From NCBI GenBank assembly GCA_029721435.1, contig CM056573.1:1287501-1351500 (forward strand): a stretch of DNA of 64,000 nt, read 5' to 3'. This document shows positions 12,101 to 25,400 of this stretch, piece by piece. Every line of letters starts with the position of its first letter. The stretch's first letter is position 1. The position numbers and the translations under genes are program-made. This DNA comes from Gymnothorax reevesii (taxonomy: Eukaryota; Chordata; Actinopteri; Anguilliformes; Muraenidae). Below the pieces are notes generated by a model. It searched no databases and was not told the DNA's origin. It saw only the letters and a program-made list of their open reading frames with translations.

Positions 12101-15100
12101 GGTAAACGAGTCAAAACTCCATCCCAAACTATTATACACCCCTCTCTGTCCTTCAGCCATTTCTATCCTGTCAGACTCTCCTTCAGTCCCTCCGCCATCT
12201 TCCCCCCTCCATCATCCTGCCCTCTCATCAGTATCAGTTATCCCCTTCAGTTTAAGATGCGTCTCTTTCCCCAAGGAAACGGCAACCACCTTGGAATTTA
12301 CATGGGGTGCAAGGAGTTGAATGTCAATAATCGTTACACCGACAGGAATAAGTTGTGTTTTTGTTACTTTAAATGCACCTTACAATGGTGTAAAGTCGCC
12401 TACATCCTGACAGACACGTTCAACTTGCATCCGTTGAGTTTGCTTTTTAAAAATTTATCCATTAAGTAACCCTATTAGCCCTCACAGCTTAGACTGGGCG
12501 CTTAACAAGCCTCGTGCTCCAGGACTGTAGTGTGATGGACCGGGGCAGGACTCTACAGCTACAGTCCCAGCGTGGATAACGGTACCGCTAAAGTTAACGA
12601 GAAGTTGGCTTCATACATTTATAATTTCTCTTTGGATGCCCAAAATTATAAATCTTGCTTGTGTCACTGTAAATGTCCATAATTTGCTGTGGCGAAATAT
12701 TGGTCTTAATAATGTAGGCTGATGTAGGCTTGCACACAGTTTGCAAATTGATAACTATACCATTAAATCAGAATATAAATGTTTTACACAGTATACCTAT
12801 GGGTCAATGATCATTTCTCACAAATGTGAAAACATAATCAGTTCCACTGCGAGAGCAGTTTTTAATCCGTGCTACCCCATGACGTGCAACTGAGAAGGGC
12901 TTTATCGCGTTAATTTGTCGGTAACAGACAACATTTATTCTTGAGATTAGCTCTCAAATTATGAGTGGAAAGCGACAAAAGCACACACTACGCTCAACTG
13001 TTTGATCCGACTGAAAAAGTCACCACTTTCTTGACTGAGAGTTGTTCAGCGAATACACAACGAGTAGCCAACTAAAACCTCCGAATTTCCAAAGGCCAAA
13101 GCATTTCTTGCGGACTTCTTGCGGACGGAAAAAATGACACCATTATTTTAATTTACAACTACACAGACATTTGCGTATTTTATTTCTATTTTCAGTTCTT
13201 ATCGGCAAATATTACGGCAAAAATATTAAGGCAAAAATACATGAATCTGCAGACGTTAACTTTCCTGGAAATAAATATATCGCCAACTGCGCAAAAGAAA
13301 ATCTGCAGCAAAAATTACTTCAGGCGTTTACATTATACTTCGCATATAACGGACGTCACGTTGTTCGACGAAAAAATTTCAACGCTGAACTCATTTGGAC
13401 TTGTTTGCGACAGGGATTTACACTCATATATGCGTGAAACGGCCGGCCAACATGCCCTCTCACTCCCTCTACTTCTCGGTTCAGTGCGCAGGGCACGTCC
13501 ACCTGACTTTCGGCTGACACACGGCCAACGGCACGTTGGCGAAAGTGGAACCTTTATCCACACCGGTCCTGTATCTAATCTCCACCTCCTTCATCCTTCT
13601 CTCGCCCACTCTCTTCCTTCATTTCCTAACCCTGCTCACGTTCTTTCAAACGTTGAAGAGCCTGTCCTTGAGCTCAGAACCTCCTCCCCCCTCCCCCATG
13701 CTCACGTTCTTCTCGATGTCGATGAGTCGGTCCTTGAGCTTGAGCAGCTGGGCGGTGGCCTCTCGCTCGCCCGTCTCACGCAGGGGTCTGGGCGGGGCCT
13801 GGTGGGAGGTGCTAGAGTGCGCCTCCTGTTCCTCCTGCCTCTGTTTCAGAGCCTCCAGACTCCTCTTCACCTAAGCGCACACGCAACGCCAAAACAACGA
13901 TTATTTCAGGTAGAGGGCAGGGGGAAGTGTGTCAGAAATTACCCTCCCAACACCATAAAACTGCAGCAGCAAAAAAAGACATGAACTGTGGCCACACGTC
14001 AGAGCGATCTGGGACAGATGGAGCCTTTCTGGGATATCTGCTGATAACCACAGAACAAGCAAACTGAATGAATCCACACAGCCACATGTGCCACTTTGGT
14101 GGTCCTAACTCTTTAACGCTCAACAGGCAGCTCAATCGCCCAAAATTTAATCCACAAAAAGCAATGAGCCGTTTTCAGGGTTGACTGAACTGAGAAGAGT
14201 CGTTTTAGGTCAAACTAGAAAAAATAATGCGTTTCCAGTGAAGTCAAGAATTTAGAGTCGGGTTGGTGGGTAGGATTTATTTATAGTTTGGCCTACAGTC
14301 AATCACAACCCCGATTCCTTTATCAAAATGCACCCCGGATGATGATCCACCCTTAACAGAGTTATAACTATCACATGAGATCAGTTTTTCCTCCCGATAC
14401 ATCTCGCTGTATGATAGATTATATGAGGTTTCTCATATGGTACAACCCCAAACAGTCTGGAGAAAAGCAGTGCACTGCAGGTACCACAAAGCTGGAATTT
14501 TGGTCATTCCATCATTGGACAACCCATGCATGTTCAGAAAATGCAGGAATTGGCTGATTTATTCCTGACATTAATGAGCTGATTGAACAAAGTAGTGTGG
14601 GATTTCAAGCGGAGAGTCAAAAGCGTTTGGTACAGGACACATGAAATGTAAACGGCATCAGAGGCGATGATGGGACTGCCCCCTTACAGTCAGCCCCTCT
14701 GAGCACAGGGCAGTACAGCGATGCTCTCATCGTCATGAGCTCCACACAGGCCACTGTGCTTACTGTGGTGAGCTCCGAGTGCAGCTGTTTGTTCAGGTTC
14801 CCCGATTCCTCCAGACGAGACTCTAAGGCCTGGATTTTCTCCTCTCGAATCTGCAGGGTCTTCTTCATCGTAGAATCAATCTTCGACTCCAGGATCTTGT
14901 ACTTACTGGTGAGACAGAGAGACTTGCGCAAGTGAAACAGGGAGCAGATACTGGACCAAGTGCGATGCCCGCTGTCCACTGCGGCATTTTTGAAGTCATT
15001 CACATTTTTCAGATCTCAAAGAAAGCCCTCAGTTTTTGCCCGATCACAGTTCAGTAGCTGGAGTTCAGTAGCTGGTCAGCAATTTATCTGCACCAGTACA

Positions 15101-16405
15101 ATCAAAAGTTTTGGCAGCCTGTGACCATTGGAAGATTTTATGACTGGTTTTCCTTAACATTAATTCTTATGGCTTAAGGGGACCTATATCTAAGCAAAAT
15201 GCCAATTTTAGTTAAAATTTTTGTTTTGAGGTAAGAACATGAGGTGGTCCTTCAAACAGTCCACAATATGGAGTCGTGTTCCGAAGGAAACATTCGTCAC
15301 GAACACTGGCTTCAGGGCAGGAACAGCTATAAGTGCGGTGACTTTAAATGATGGCCAACGAGGACTCGCCTCTTATGAAACTTGGCATAAAGGCAGGGGC
15401 ACAGTCGGAGATGAACAGAAAACACGTGAAACAGAGTTAAAAACGCACACTGGAGCTTGAAAAAAAGAGACGAAAAGACGCTGGACGAGCACTTAAAACG
15501 AGGGAAGAAACAGACTGAAGAAGAGGGAGTTACTTATGAGGCTGGTGCCTTTAAAGGAGGTAAAAAAAATCCTAAAAACCACTAAAATCAAAATACTAAA
15601 TGTATTCCTCCTGAGGACATCACTGTCAAATTTCGATGACATTATAGCTGCCGAACTAAATTCACGTTTTTCTAAAAATACAGATTTTCAACAAGAAAAA
15701 TGCAGATTTCTCAGCAACTGTACAAACAATTAACTTCATATTTGGCAGTTTTCTTCATTTTGTAATGATATACATCTGTACAGAGCTCTTTTTACAATAT
15801 GTGTCTCTGAATATGAGAAAATCGAAATATGCATATTTAAATAGCCGTTTTCCGATGAAATTGATTTGGGGGGTCAAAATCAATACTAGAACATAGAAAC
15901 CTGGGAAAAAAGCTCTGTAATGACATGAGGAATGTTTTTTTCTTCACACTACAGATGAAATTATAACCAAACACTGTTTATTTATCTCAATAACTGTGTT
16001 TCTCCAAGTATCTATATATTCATTAAAACAGCTGTTACCATGGCAACCACTGAAGGGATGCTACAGAAACGCAGTGTTTTAAGACGCAATTTCTAATCAT
16101 TTTTTTGATAATAATTCTTATTTTAGAAAGTGATTATCTTGGAAAAATGTTTGCTAAACTATAAGTCCCCTTAAGCTAGAGATGTGCCTGACCCATGACC
16201 AAAGCTGCTGACAAGTCAGTACTGACAGTGTCCCAAGGATGCAAATGGTGGCAATTTTCAGGTTGGTCAGTAAATGCAAGTCGTCCTGCAGGAAGGACTT
16301 TGACAGTCATGTAGTTTACACACGGCCTGAGGAAACACTGACACTGGTGTCAGTCTATGGTCCAGGAAGTTCTGGCCTGTTGGGACCCACCCTCAGGAAA
16401 AAGAG

Positions 16406-16444
<39 letters not shown>

Positions 16445-19400
16445 AGCAGGAATCACACAGCAAGCTCCTCAGGCAATAACTCACCCCGAATACCTGCCAT
16501 GATCGAGGCCCCCAGGGGCAGCGTCCACAGAACAAGGACAGTACAAAGAATCTTACTTACTCACAGAAATACTGACACAGGAGCAACACACAACCCTGTT
16601 ACCTGCACAACACCAAGAAAACTTAAAGTTTGATTCACAAGCTCACAACATCAGAGTCCAATTCCAGGTGGACTGAGTAACAGATGTTCTAGATTTCCGC
16701 CTGACAAAAAAATTGGGCAGTGAAGAATGTGAGGCTTTGAGAGTAGAGCTGGGAGTGAGGATATATGGTTAGAGTTATAATGTGAGAGGGTTTAAGTGAC
16801 AATGTAGGGTGTAGAGTGCGATGTGAGAGGGTTAAGTGAGTATTTAGGGTGTAGAGTGTGATGTGAGAGGGTTAAGTGAGTATGAAGGGTGTAGAGTGTG
16901 ATGTGAGAGGGCTGAAGTGAGTATTTAGGGTGTGGAGTGTGATGTGAGAGGGTTAAGTGAGTATTTAGGGCGTAAAGGGCGATGTGAGAGGGTTAAGTGA
17001 GTATGAAGGGTGTGGAGTGTGATGTGAGAGGGCTGAAGTGAGTAATTAGGGTGTAGAGTGTGATGTGAGAGGACTGAAGTGAGTATTAAGGGTGTAGAGT
17101 GCGATGTGAGAGGGCTGAAGTGAGTATTAAGGGTGTAGAGTGCGATGTGAGAGGGTTAAGTGAGTATTAAGGGTGTGGAGTGTGATGTGAGAGGGGTGAA
17201 GTGAGTATTTAGGGTGTGGAGTGTGATGTGAGAGGGTTAAGTGAGTATTTAGGGTGTAAAGGGCGATGTGAGAGGGTTAAGTGAGTATGAAGGGTGTAGA
17301 GTGTGATGTAAGAGGGCTGAAGTGAGTTTTAAGGGTGTAGAGTGCGATGTGAGAGGGTTAAGTGAGTATTTCGGGTGTAGAGTGCGATGTGAGAGGGTTA
17401 AGTGAGTATTAAGGGTGTTGAGTGTGATGTGAGAGGGCTGAAGTGAGTATTTAGGGTGTGGAGTGTGATGTGAGAGGGTTAAGTGAGTATTTAGGGTGTA
17501 AAGGGCGATGTGAGAGGGTTAAGTGAGTATGAAGGGTGTAGAGTGTGATGTGAGAGGGCTGAAGTGAGTATTAAGGGTGTAGAGTGCGATGTGAGAGGGT
17601 TAAGTGAGTATTTAGGGTGTAGAGTGCGATGTGAGAGGACTGAAGTGAGTATAAAGAGTGTAGAGTGCGATGTGAGAGGGTTAAGTGAGTATTTAGGGTG
17701 TAGAGTGCGATGTGAGAGGGCTGAAGTGAGTATTTAGGGTGTAGAGTGTGATGTGAGAGGGCTGAAGTGAGTATTAAGGGTGTAGAGTGCGATGTGAGAG
17801 GGCTGAAGTGAGTATTAAGGGTGTAGAGTGCGATGTGAGAGGGTTAAGTGAGTATTAAGGGTGTGGAGTGTGATGTGAGAGGGGTGAAGTGAGTATTTAG
17901 GGTGTGGAGTGCGATGTGAGAGGGTTAAGTGAGTATTAAGGGTGTAGAGTGCGATGTGAGAGGGTTAAGTGAGTATTTAGGGTGTAGAGTGCGATGTGAG
18001 AGGACTGAAGTGAGTATAAAGAGTGTAGAGTGCGATGTGAGAGGGTTAAGTGAGTATTTAGGGTGTAGAGTGCGATGTGAGAGGGCTGAAGTGAGTATTT
18101 AGGGTGTAGAGTGTGATGTGAGAGGGCTGAAGTGAGTATTAAGGGTGTAGAGTGCGATGTGAGAGGGCTGAAGTGAGTATTAAGGGTGTAGAGTGCGATG
18201 TGAGAGGGTTAAGTGAGTATTAAGGGTGTGGAGTGTGATGTGAGAGGGGTGAAGTGAGTATTTAGGGTGTGGAGTGCGATGTGAGAGGGTTAAGTGAGTA
18301 TTAAGGGTGTAGAGTGCGATGTGAGAGGGTTAAGTGAGTATTAAGGGTGTAGAGTGCGATGTGAGAGGGCTGAAGTGAGTATTTAGGGTGTAGAGTGTGA
18401 TGTGAGAGGGCTGAAGTGAGTATTAAGGGTGTAGAGTGCGATGTGAGAGGGCTGAAGTGAGTATTAAGGGTGTAGAGTGCGATGTGAGAGGGTTAAGTGA
18501 GTATTAAGGGTGTGGAGTGTGATGTGAGAGGGGTGAAGTGAGTATTTTGGGTGTAAAGGGCGATGTGAGAGGGTTAAGTGAGCAGTAAGGGTGTAGAGTG
18601 TGATGTGAGAGGGGTGAAGTGAGTATTTAGGGTGTGGAGTGTGATGTGAGAGGGTTAAGTGAGTATTTAGGGTGTAAAGGGCGATGTGAGAGGGTTAAGT
18701 GAGTATGAAGGGTGTAGAGTGTGATGTAAGAGGGCTGAAGTGAGTATTAAGGGTGTAGAGTGCGATGTGAGAGGGTTAAGTGAGTATTTAGGGTGTAGAG
18801 TGCGATGTGAGAGGGTTAAGTGAGTATTAAGGGTGTTGAGTGTGATGTGAGAGGGCTGAAGTGAGTATTAAGGGTGTAGAGTGCGATGTGAGAGGGTTAA
18901 GTGAGTATTTAGGGTGTAGAGTGCGATGTGAGAGGGTTAAGTAAGTATTTAGGGTGTAGAGTGCGATGTGAGAGGGTTAAGTGAGTATTTAGGGTGTAGA
19001 GTGCGATGTGAGAAGGCTGAAGTGAGTATTAAGGGTGTAGAGTGTGATGTGAGAGGGTTAAGTGAGTATTTCGGGTGTAGAGTGTGATGTGAGAGGGCTG
19101 AAGTGAGTATTTAGGGTGTGGAGTGTGATGTGAGAGGGTTAAGTGAGTATTTTGGGTGTAAAGGGCGATGTGAGAGGGTTAAGTGAGCATTAAGGGTGTA
19201 GAGTGTGATGTGAGAGGGTTAAGTGAGTATTTAGGGTGTAGAGTGCGATGTGAGAGGGTTAAGTGAGTATTTAGGGTGTAGAGTGTGATGTGAGAGGGCT
19301 AAAGTGAGTATTAAGGGTGTAGAGTGCGATGTGAGAGGGTTAAGTGAGTATTAAGGGTGTAGAGTGCGATGTGAGAGGGTTAAGTGAGTATTTCGGGTGT

Positions 19401-22400
19401 AGAGTGCGATGTGAGAGGGCTGAAGTGAGTATTTAGGGTGAAGAGTGCGATGTGAGAGGACTGAAGTGAGTATTTAGGGTCTAGAGTGTGATGTGAGAGA
19501 GTTAAGTGAGTATTTAGGGTGTAGAGTGCGATGTGAGAGGGCTGAAGTGAGTATTTAGGGTGTAGAGTGCGATGTGAGAGGGCTGAAGTGAGTATTTCGG
19601 GTGTAGAGTGCGATGTGAGAGGGCTGAAGTGAGTATTTAGGGTCTAGAGTGTGATGTGAGAGGGTTAAGTGAGTATTTCGGGTGTAGAGTGCGATGTGAG
19701 AGGGTTAAGTGAGTATTGAGGGTGTAGAGTGCGATGTGAGAGGGCTGAAGTGAGAATTAAGAGTGTAGAGTGTGATGTGAGAGGGTTTAAGTGAGTATTA
19801 AGGGTGTAGAGTGCGATGTGAGAGGGTTAAGTGAGTATTTCAGGTGTAGAGTGCGATGTGAGAGGGTTAAGTGAGTATTTTGGGTGTAGAGTGCGATGTG
19901 AGAGGATTAAGTGAGTATTTAGGGTGTAGAGTGCGATGTGAGAGGGCTGAAGTGAGTATTAAGGGTGTAGAGTGTGATGTGAGAGGGTTAAGTGAGTATT
20001 TAGGGAGTAGAGTGCGATGTGAGAGGGCTGAAGTGAGTATTTAGGGTGTAGAGTGCGATGTGAGAGGGCTGAAGTGAGTATTTAGGGTGTAGAGTGCGAT
20101 GTGAGAGGGCTGAAGTGAGAATTAAGAGTGTAGAGTGTGATGTGAGAGGGTTTAAGTGAGTATTAAGGGTGTAGAGTGCGATGTGAGAGGGTTAAGTGAG
20201 TATTTCGGGTTTAGAGTGCGATGTGAGAGGATTAAGTGAGTATTTAGGGTGTAGAGTGCGATGTGAGAGGGCTGAAGTGAGTATTTAGGGTGTAGAGTGC
20301 GATGTGAGAGGGTTAAGTGAGTATTTAGGGAGTAGAGTGCGATGTGAGAGGGCTGAAGTGAGAATTTAGGGTGTAGAGAGCGATGTGAGAGGGCTGAAGT
20401 GAGTATTTAGGGTCTAGAGTGCGATGTGAGAGGGCTGAAGTGAGAATTAAGGGTGTAGAGTGTGATGTGAGAGGGTTAAGTGAGTATTTAGGGTTTAGAG
20501 TGCAATGTGAGAGGACTGAAGTGAGTATTTAGGGTGTAGAGTGCAATGTGAGAGGGCTGAAGTGAGAATTAAGGGTGTAGAGTGTGATGTGAGAGGGTTT
20601 TAGTGAGTATTTAGGGTATAGTGTGGACTGTGAGAGAGGACAGAGGGTGACGGAGGTCCTCACTTGTCATCACAGCTGTGCTCCTCCTGCAGAAGTCTCT
20701 CTCGATTCAGGCCGATCTTCTCCAGCTCGTGGTTCAGCTTCTCCAGGTCGTTACCCCGCTGCTGCACCATCAGCTTCTCACTCACCAGGTCCTGTAATCA
20801 GGACAAAGCCCAGGACACTTCAGCCCGGCACACACACGCTCCACATCCCTGCAACTCCACATCCTGGCAATAAGACATCTTTGTGACTAGACATCTTTGC
20901 ACCTGTATATCTTTACAACTGGACATCCTTGCAAATCGACATCCTAACTACTCCACATCCTGCAACAAGAAATCCTTGCAACTCCAGAACCTTGTAACTA
21001 CACATCCTTCCAAATACACATCCTTGCAACGAGACATTTTTGCATCTAGATATCCTTGCAACTGGACTTCCTTACAAATCGAGATCCTAAGGACTCCACA
21101 TCCGAGCAACAAGAAATCCTTGCATCTACACATCTTTGCAACAAGACATCTTTGCACCTCGATATCCTTGCAACTGGGCATCCTAACTCCACATCCTTGC
21201 AGCTACTCATTCTTGCAACTAGACAAACGTGCAACTCAACATCCTTGCAACTAGACATGTTTGAAACTCCACATCCTTGCAATAACACATCCCTGCAAAT
21301 AAGACATCCTCGCAACTGCATATCCTTCGCCTTAGATGCCCCAGGATGCAATTTCATTTGGCCCTGAACCGGCTAAGAAAGTCCATAAAACCCTTAATTT
21401 ACCTAAAATACTTTCTTTTTGGATTATAAGATCAAAATGCAATAAAACATATCAAAAAGAACAGAGGACTCCACAGAAGTGGTTTTAAACCATGTTTGGA
21501 CACCCGTCTGGAAATCTACGACCCCAATTTTCATTCAAAACCTGACTGAAGACTCGAGAAGATCGTCTCCTGTAACATGCGGTGGATGTGAGCTTTGATG
21601 GTGTTGAATTCAAACACGCAGACAGAGGATCTCCAGGACCATGTCTGGGGAAGCCTCATCCCTTCTAACCCCAAGCCTGACGAGCTGGAGCCGAACATGG
21701 CAGCCGCACCTCTCGGAGGGTGGCCAGGGTCCTCTTGTCGATCGTGGCCTGTTTCTGCAGCTCCTTATTCTCCCGCTCCAGCTCCTTAAGTCTCCCGCTG
21801 GCCTCCCTCAGCCGAGCCACCTCCTTGCCCAGGACCCCGCTCTCCCTCGCCAGGCCGGCGACCCGGGCCGCGCTCTCGTCCAGCGCAGCCTCCTTGGCCT
21901 CCAGCTGCTGCCGGAGCCTCCGCGCCTCCTTCTCCACCTGCTTCCGCTCCTTCGCCGCCTGCCCCGCCTCCTGCTCCAAGCTCCATCTCTCTGCCTCGGC
22001 TCCCTCCAGCCGCTTCGCCGTCAGCCGGAGCTCCTCCACCTCCCTCTGGAGGTGCTGCGCCTCGGACTCTGCTTCTCGGAGCTCCTGCTCCAGCCCCTGG
22101 GCCTTGGCCCGGCTTCCCTCCAGACACTCCTGCAGGCGGCGATTCTCCCCGTCTAGAGTCGCACAGCTCAGCTCCAGCCTCTCCGCCTTCTTCGCCAGGG
22201 GGCGCAGCTCCTCGGCTGCATGCGCCAGATTGTCCCGCTCACGCTCCAGCTCCTCCTTCTCCGCCTGCACCTGCAGAAGCCGGGCAGCCGCGGGGCGGAG
22301 CTGATCAGAGGTGCGACGCAGCTCCAGATTTTCAGCCTCCAGCTGCCGCCGTTCTTCCTCAAGGGCGCCGAGCCTCAGGGCGGAGTTCAGCGCTGCGTCC

Positions 22401-25400
22401 GCCTGCTTCTTCAGCCGCCGATTGTCCTGCTCCAGGCTGGCATTCTCCCGCTCCAAGGCCTCCGCCCGCTCCCGGGCCAGGTGCGCTGCGGCAGCCTGCT
22501 TCTGGAGCTCCTCTCGCCCCCGCTCCAGCCGGGACACCTCCGCCTCCAGCCGCCCCGCCAGCTCCACCCGCTCTCTCGCCTGCTCCAGCTCCTTGGTGGC
22601 GCGGCGCGACTCGACCTCGGCGTGCGCCAGCCTGCTGCCTGTGTCGGAGATGGTCTGGTGCAGCACGCGATTCTCAGCCTCCACCTCCCGCACACGTGCT
22701 TCACTGCCCTCTTGCGCCCGCCTGCGCAGCGACGCCATCGCCTGGTTCAGGTGTTCCAGCTCCTTTGCCTGGGAATCATGGGAGGGATGTTATTGCAAAA
22801 GCGAAACTATGAGTCGGTAACAACTTTTACTGAAGCGCACATGTTGACCCAGTCTTCTCCAACATACACACAAGAACACTCATATCATCAGGAAACACAA
22901 TACCCCGGGGTGAAATTTATATACGAGGCATATTTGCATGATATTTTTCCACCATTCCGATGGTTGTCTCCAGAGATCCAGAGATCTCTTCATATCAGAC
23001 GTGTACACAAGTCAGGGTCCCCACTACAGCATTAAAACAGGCAGACTCACCTACATATGCACACACTCCACATAAGCTCACGCTGGGATTTTAAACAAGA
23101 ACTTCACAACTTCCTGAATCAGAGCGCTGTACTTTTCCACAGTTAGAATTGGACCAACAATGGAGCAGTGAGGCCAGAAATTTTCCAAAAAGCATTTCTA
23201 AAATTAAAAACCAGCCACACCATTGAAAACACACTGATTTCTTTTTCCTCTTTATCCACCTCCAAGGCCCAGCCCAGAGGATGTCCGTGAGAGCTTTAAA
23301 TGGAAGGGTCACCGTCTTGCCTGAGTGGGCAACCCCAATTCGCAAAACCTGCATGTGATTGGTCAGCGCTCCATTTTACAACCAACATTTACGTCTTGCA
23401 ACTTACGCGGTCGCACACAGCGTGACAAACACTTCATGCACTGCGCACCTATTCTGGGCAGCGATTCACTCCCTAATTATCAGCCGCCGATCGCAAATTT
23501 TTTTCTGCAGGTCGGTTGGTGCCATCAGCCAATGTAATTATTATTACTATTATTATTATTATTATTTTTAGCCGTCCTACTACACGGTTACCGGTGAAAG
23601 AATTTCTTGAAACTTTGTGGAAACGAACTTGCTACATACTGCATCTACTTTTTAATCAAATATTTAGGGTGGATCACTTTGGGAACAATATTAATTTTAA
23701 GTTAAACTTTCAATTTGTGATGAAAAAATGTAGCCAAATTATGCTTTTTACGGCTTCAATTCCTCCTGGGTCTCATATTTTCAAAGCAATTAAGCCATGT
23801 TTGTTGTCAAATTGTTCCGTGGGATGGCAGCAACAATAACAGTTATAAATTTTACAACTAGCACTGTGATAATTGGGAGTTATTCATGGATTTATCCCCA
23901 TACGTTGGGGAGCTGTTTTAGGGGGTGCTCATCTAAATTTGGCCATAATTTTTCTATGAATGATTCCATTAATGTTCAGGGGAGGGTTTGATGAAAAGTT
24001 GTCCCTTGGGGAAATGGAGACTTGTACATACATTTAGACTTGAACGATAACTCTCCAAAATGATAACTGCATTTATAATTTTTCAAACATTCTTGTGAAT
24101 ATCAATACCTACTGTTCAGTTCACAAAATGCTTTCTGATGTTGTTTCTTAAATAAATGCAGCAACAGCTGATAGTCTGTTCAGGTGTCTTTATTTGTGCT
24201 TGTAAATATTCAGAAAAGTATCGTGGTACTTTGCGTGACCACAGTTTTTGGCCTGTGCACCTACATTTTGGTCTGCGCCCAACTTTTTCAGGTTGGGACC
24301 GCATGCGCTCCTCAGTCCAAAAGTTAGTCTGGAGGGTTGTTTGTATTGCGCGCTGCCACCATGAAACGTTGCCGTGGCTGCTAGCCACTACCTCAATACC
24401 AAAGTACGTCATTTGAGAAACAAACAAGTAGATCAGAAAGATCTAATAGCTGCGACCTCGCCTAGCATCCGTCACGTGGCCTAGTGTCCATGACTGGTGG
24501 TTTCTTGTACAAGTGTGATCTTGAAATTGGCAAATGGCCTTGAAAATCAATAAGGGACCCTTCCTCTGTACCAAGAAGCTTGTTCTAAGATGTAATAGCC
24601 ATCCATCAAGTTAAACTCCAGTTACGGTGCAAAAACTGTGAAATCGGGGCAAAATCGACACTTTTTTGCCTTTGTGACCTTGGGATTTGACGGATGACCT
24701 TGAAAATCACTAGGGAACCCCTTCTCTATGCCTATAAGCTATTTCCACATTCATAGCGATCCATGAATTCTAACTGGAGTTACAGCGCGAAAACCCGCAA
24801 GCAAGGTTGTGACCTCTGTGAACTTGACCTTTGACCTCAACCTTGTGCATGGACATCACTGTGGTGAAGGTCAATAACTCCTGAAAATTTCATGATGATA
24901 CGACGACGGGAACATGGTGAAAAAGGTGTCACAGATGGGCGGACGGACAGACGAACAGACAGAAGTGTTCATAGAGCTGCTTGGTCGCAGCCAAAATATG
25001 TATTTCCACGGGCTAGCCTACTTGTTAGCGCTTCATCTAATGTATGCATGTTAATGAAATTCTCATCATCACTACACGACCAATCACACGGTCCTAGTCG
25101 CTTGAACAAACAATGAATGGATTCCTGTTCAACCACCCCTGGTGGAGGAGTTGGGTACTGCACCTGTCCTGCTTTGTCTGCCAGGGCAGCTTCCAGATCT
25201 TTCTCCAGCTTCTGCTTGTCCCTCAGAAGCTCGTCCCCGAGGTTCCCCATGTCATGAGTGGCCTGTTTCTCCTTTTCCAGAAGCATCTGCAGCTTCTCCA
25301 CCTGACGGACCGCAAAACGAAGGAAATACACTCGAATCGGGTCAAAAAAGGGACAAACAGCTATTGAACAGGGTGCAGTGTAATTTCTCATTGAACAACG

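Noticed and set aside
16770..20622. Interstitial telomeric repeat, because units contain TTTAGGG
   Set aside because: TTAGGG occurs once per 40-bp unit, not in tandem; it is part of a longer unrelated unit.
21641..23035. Plus-strand frames of 170-270 codons opposite the large exon
   Set aside because: They are antisense shadows of the GC-rich coiled-coil exon E12, which has the family match on the minus strand.
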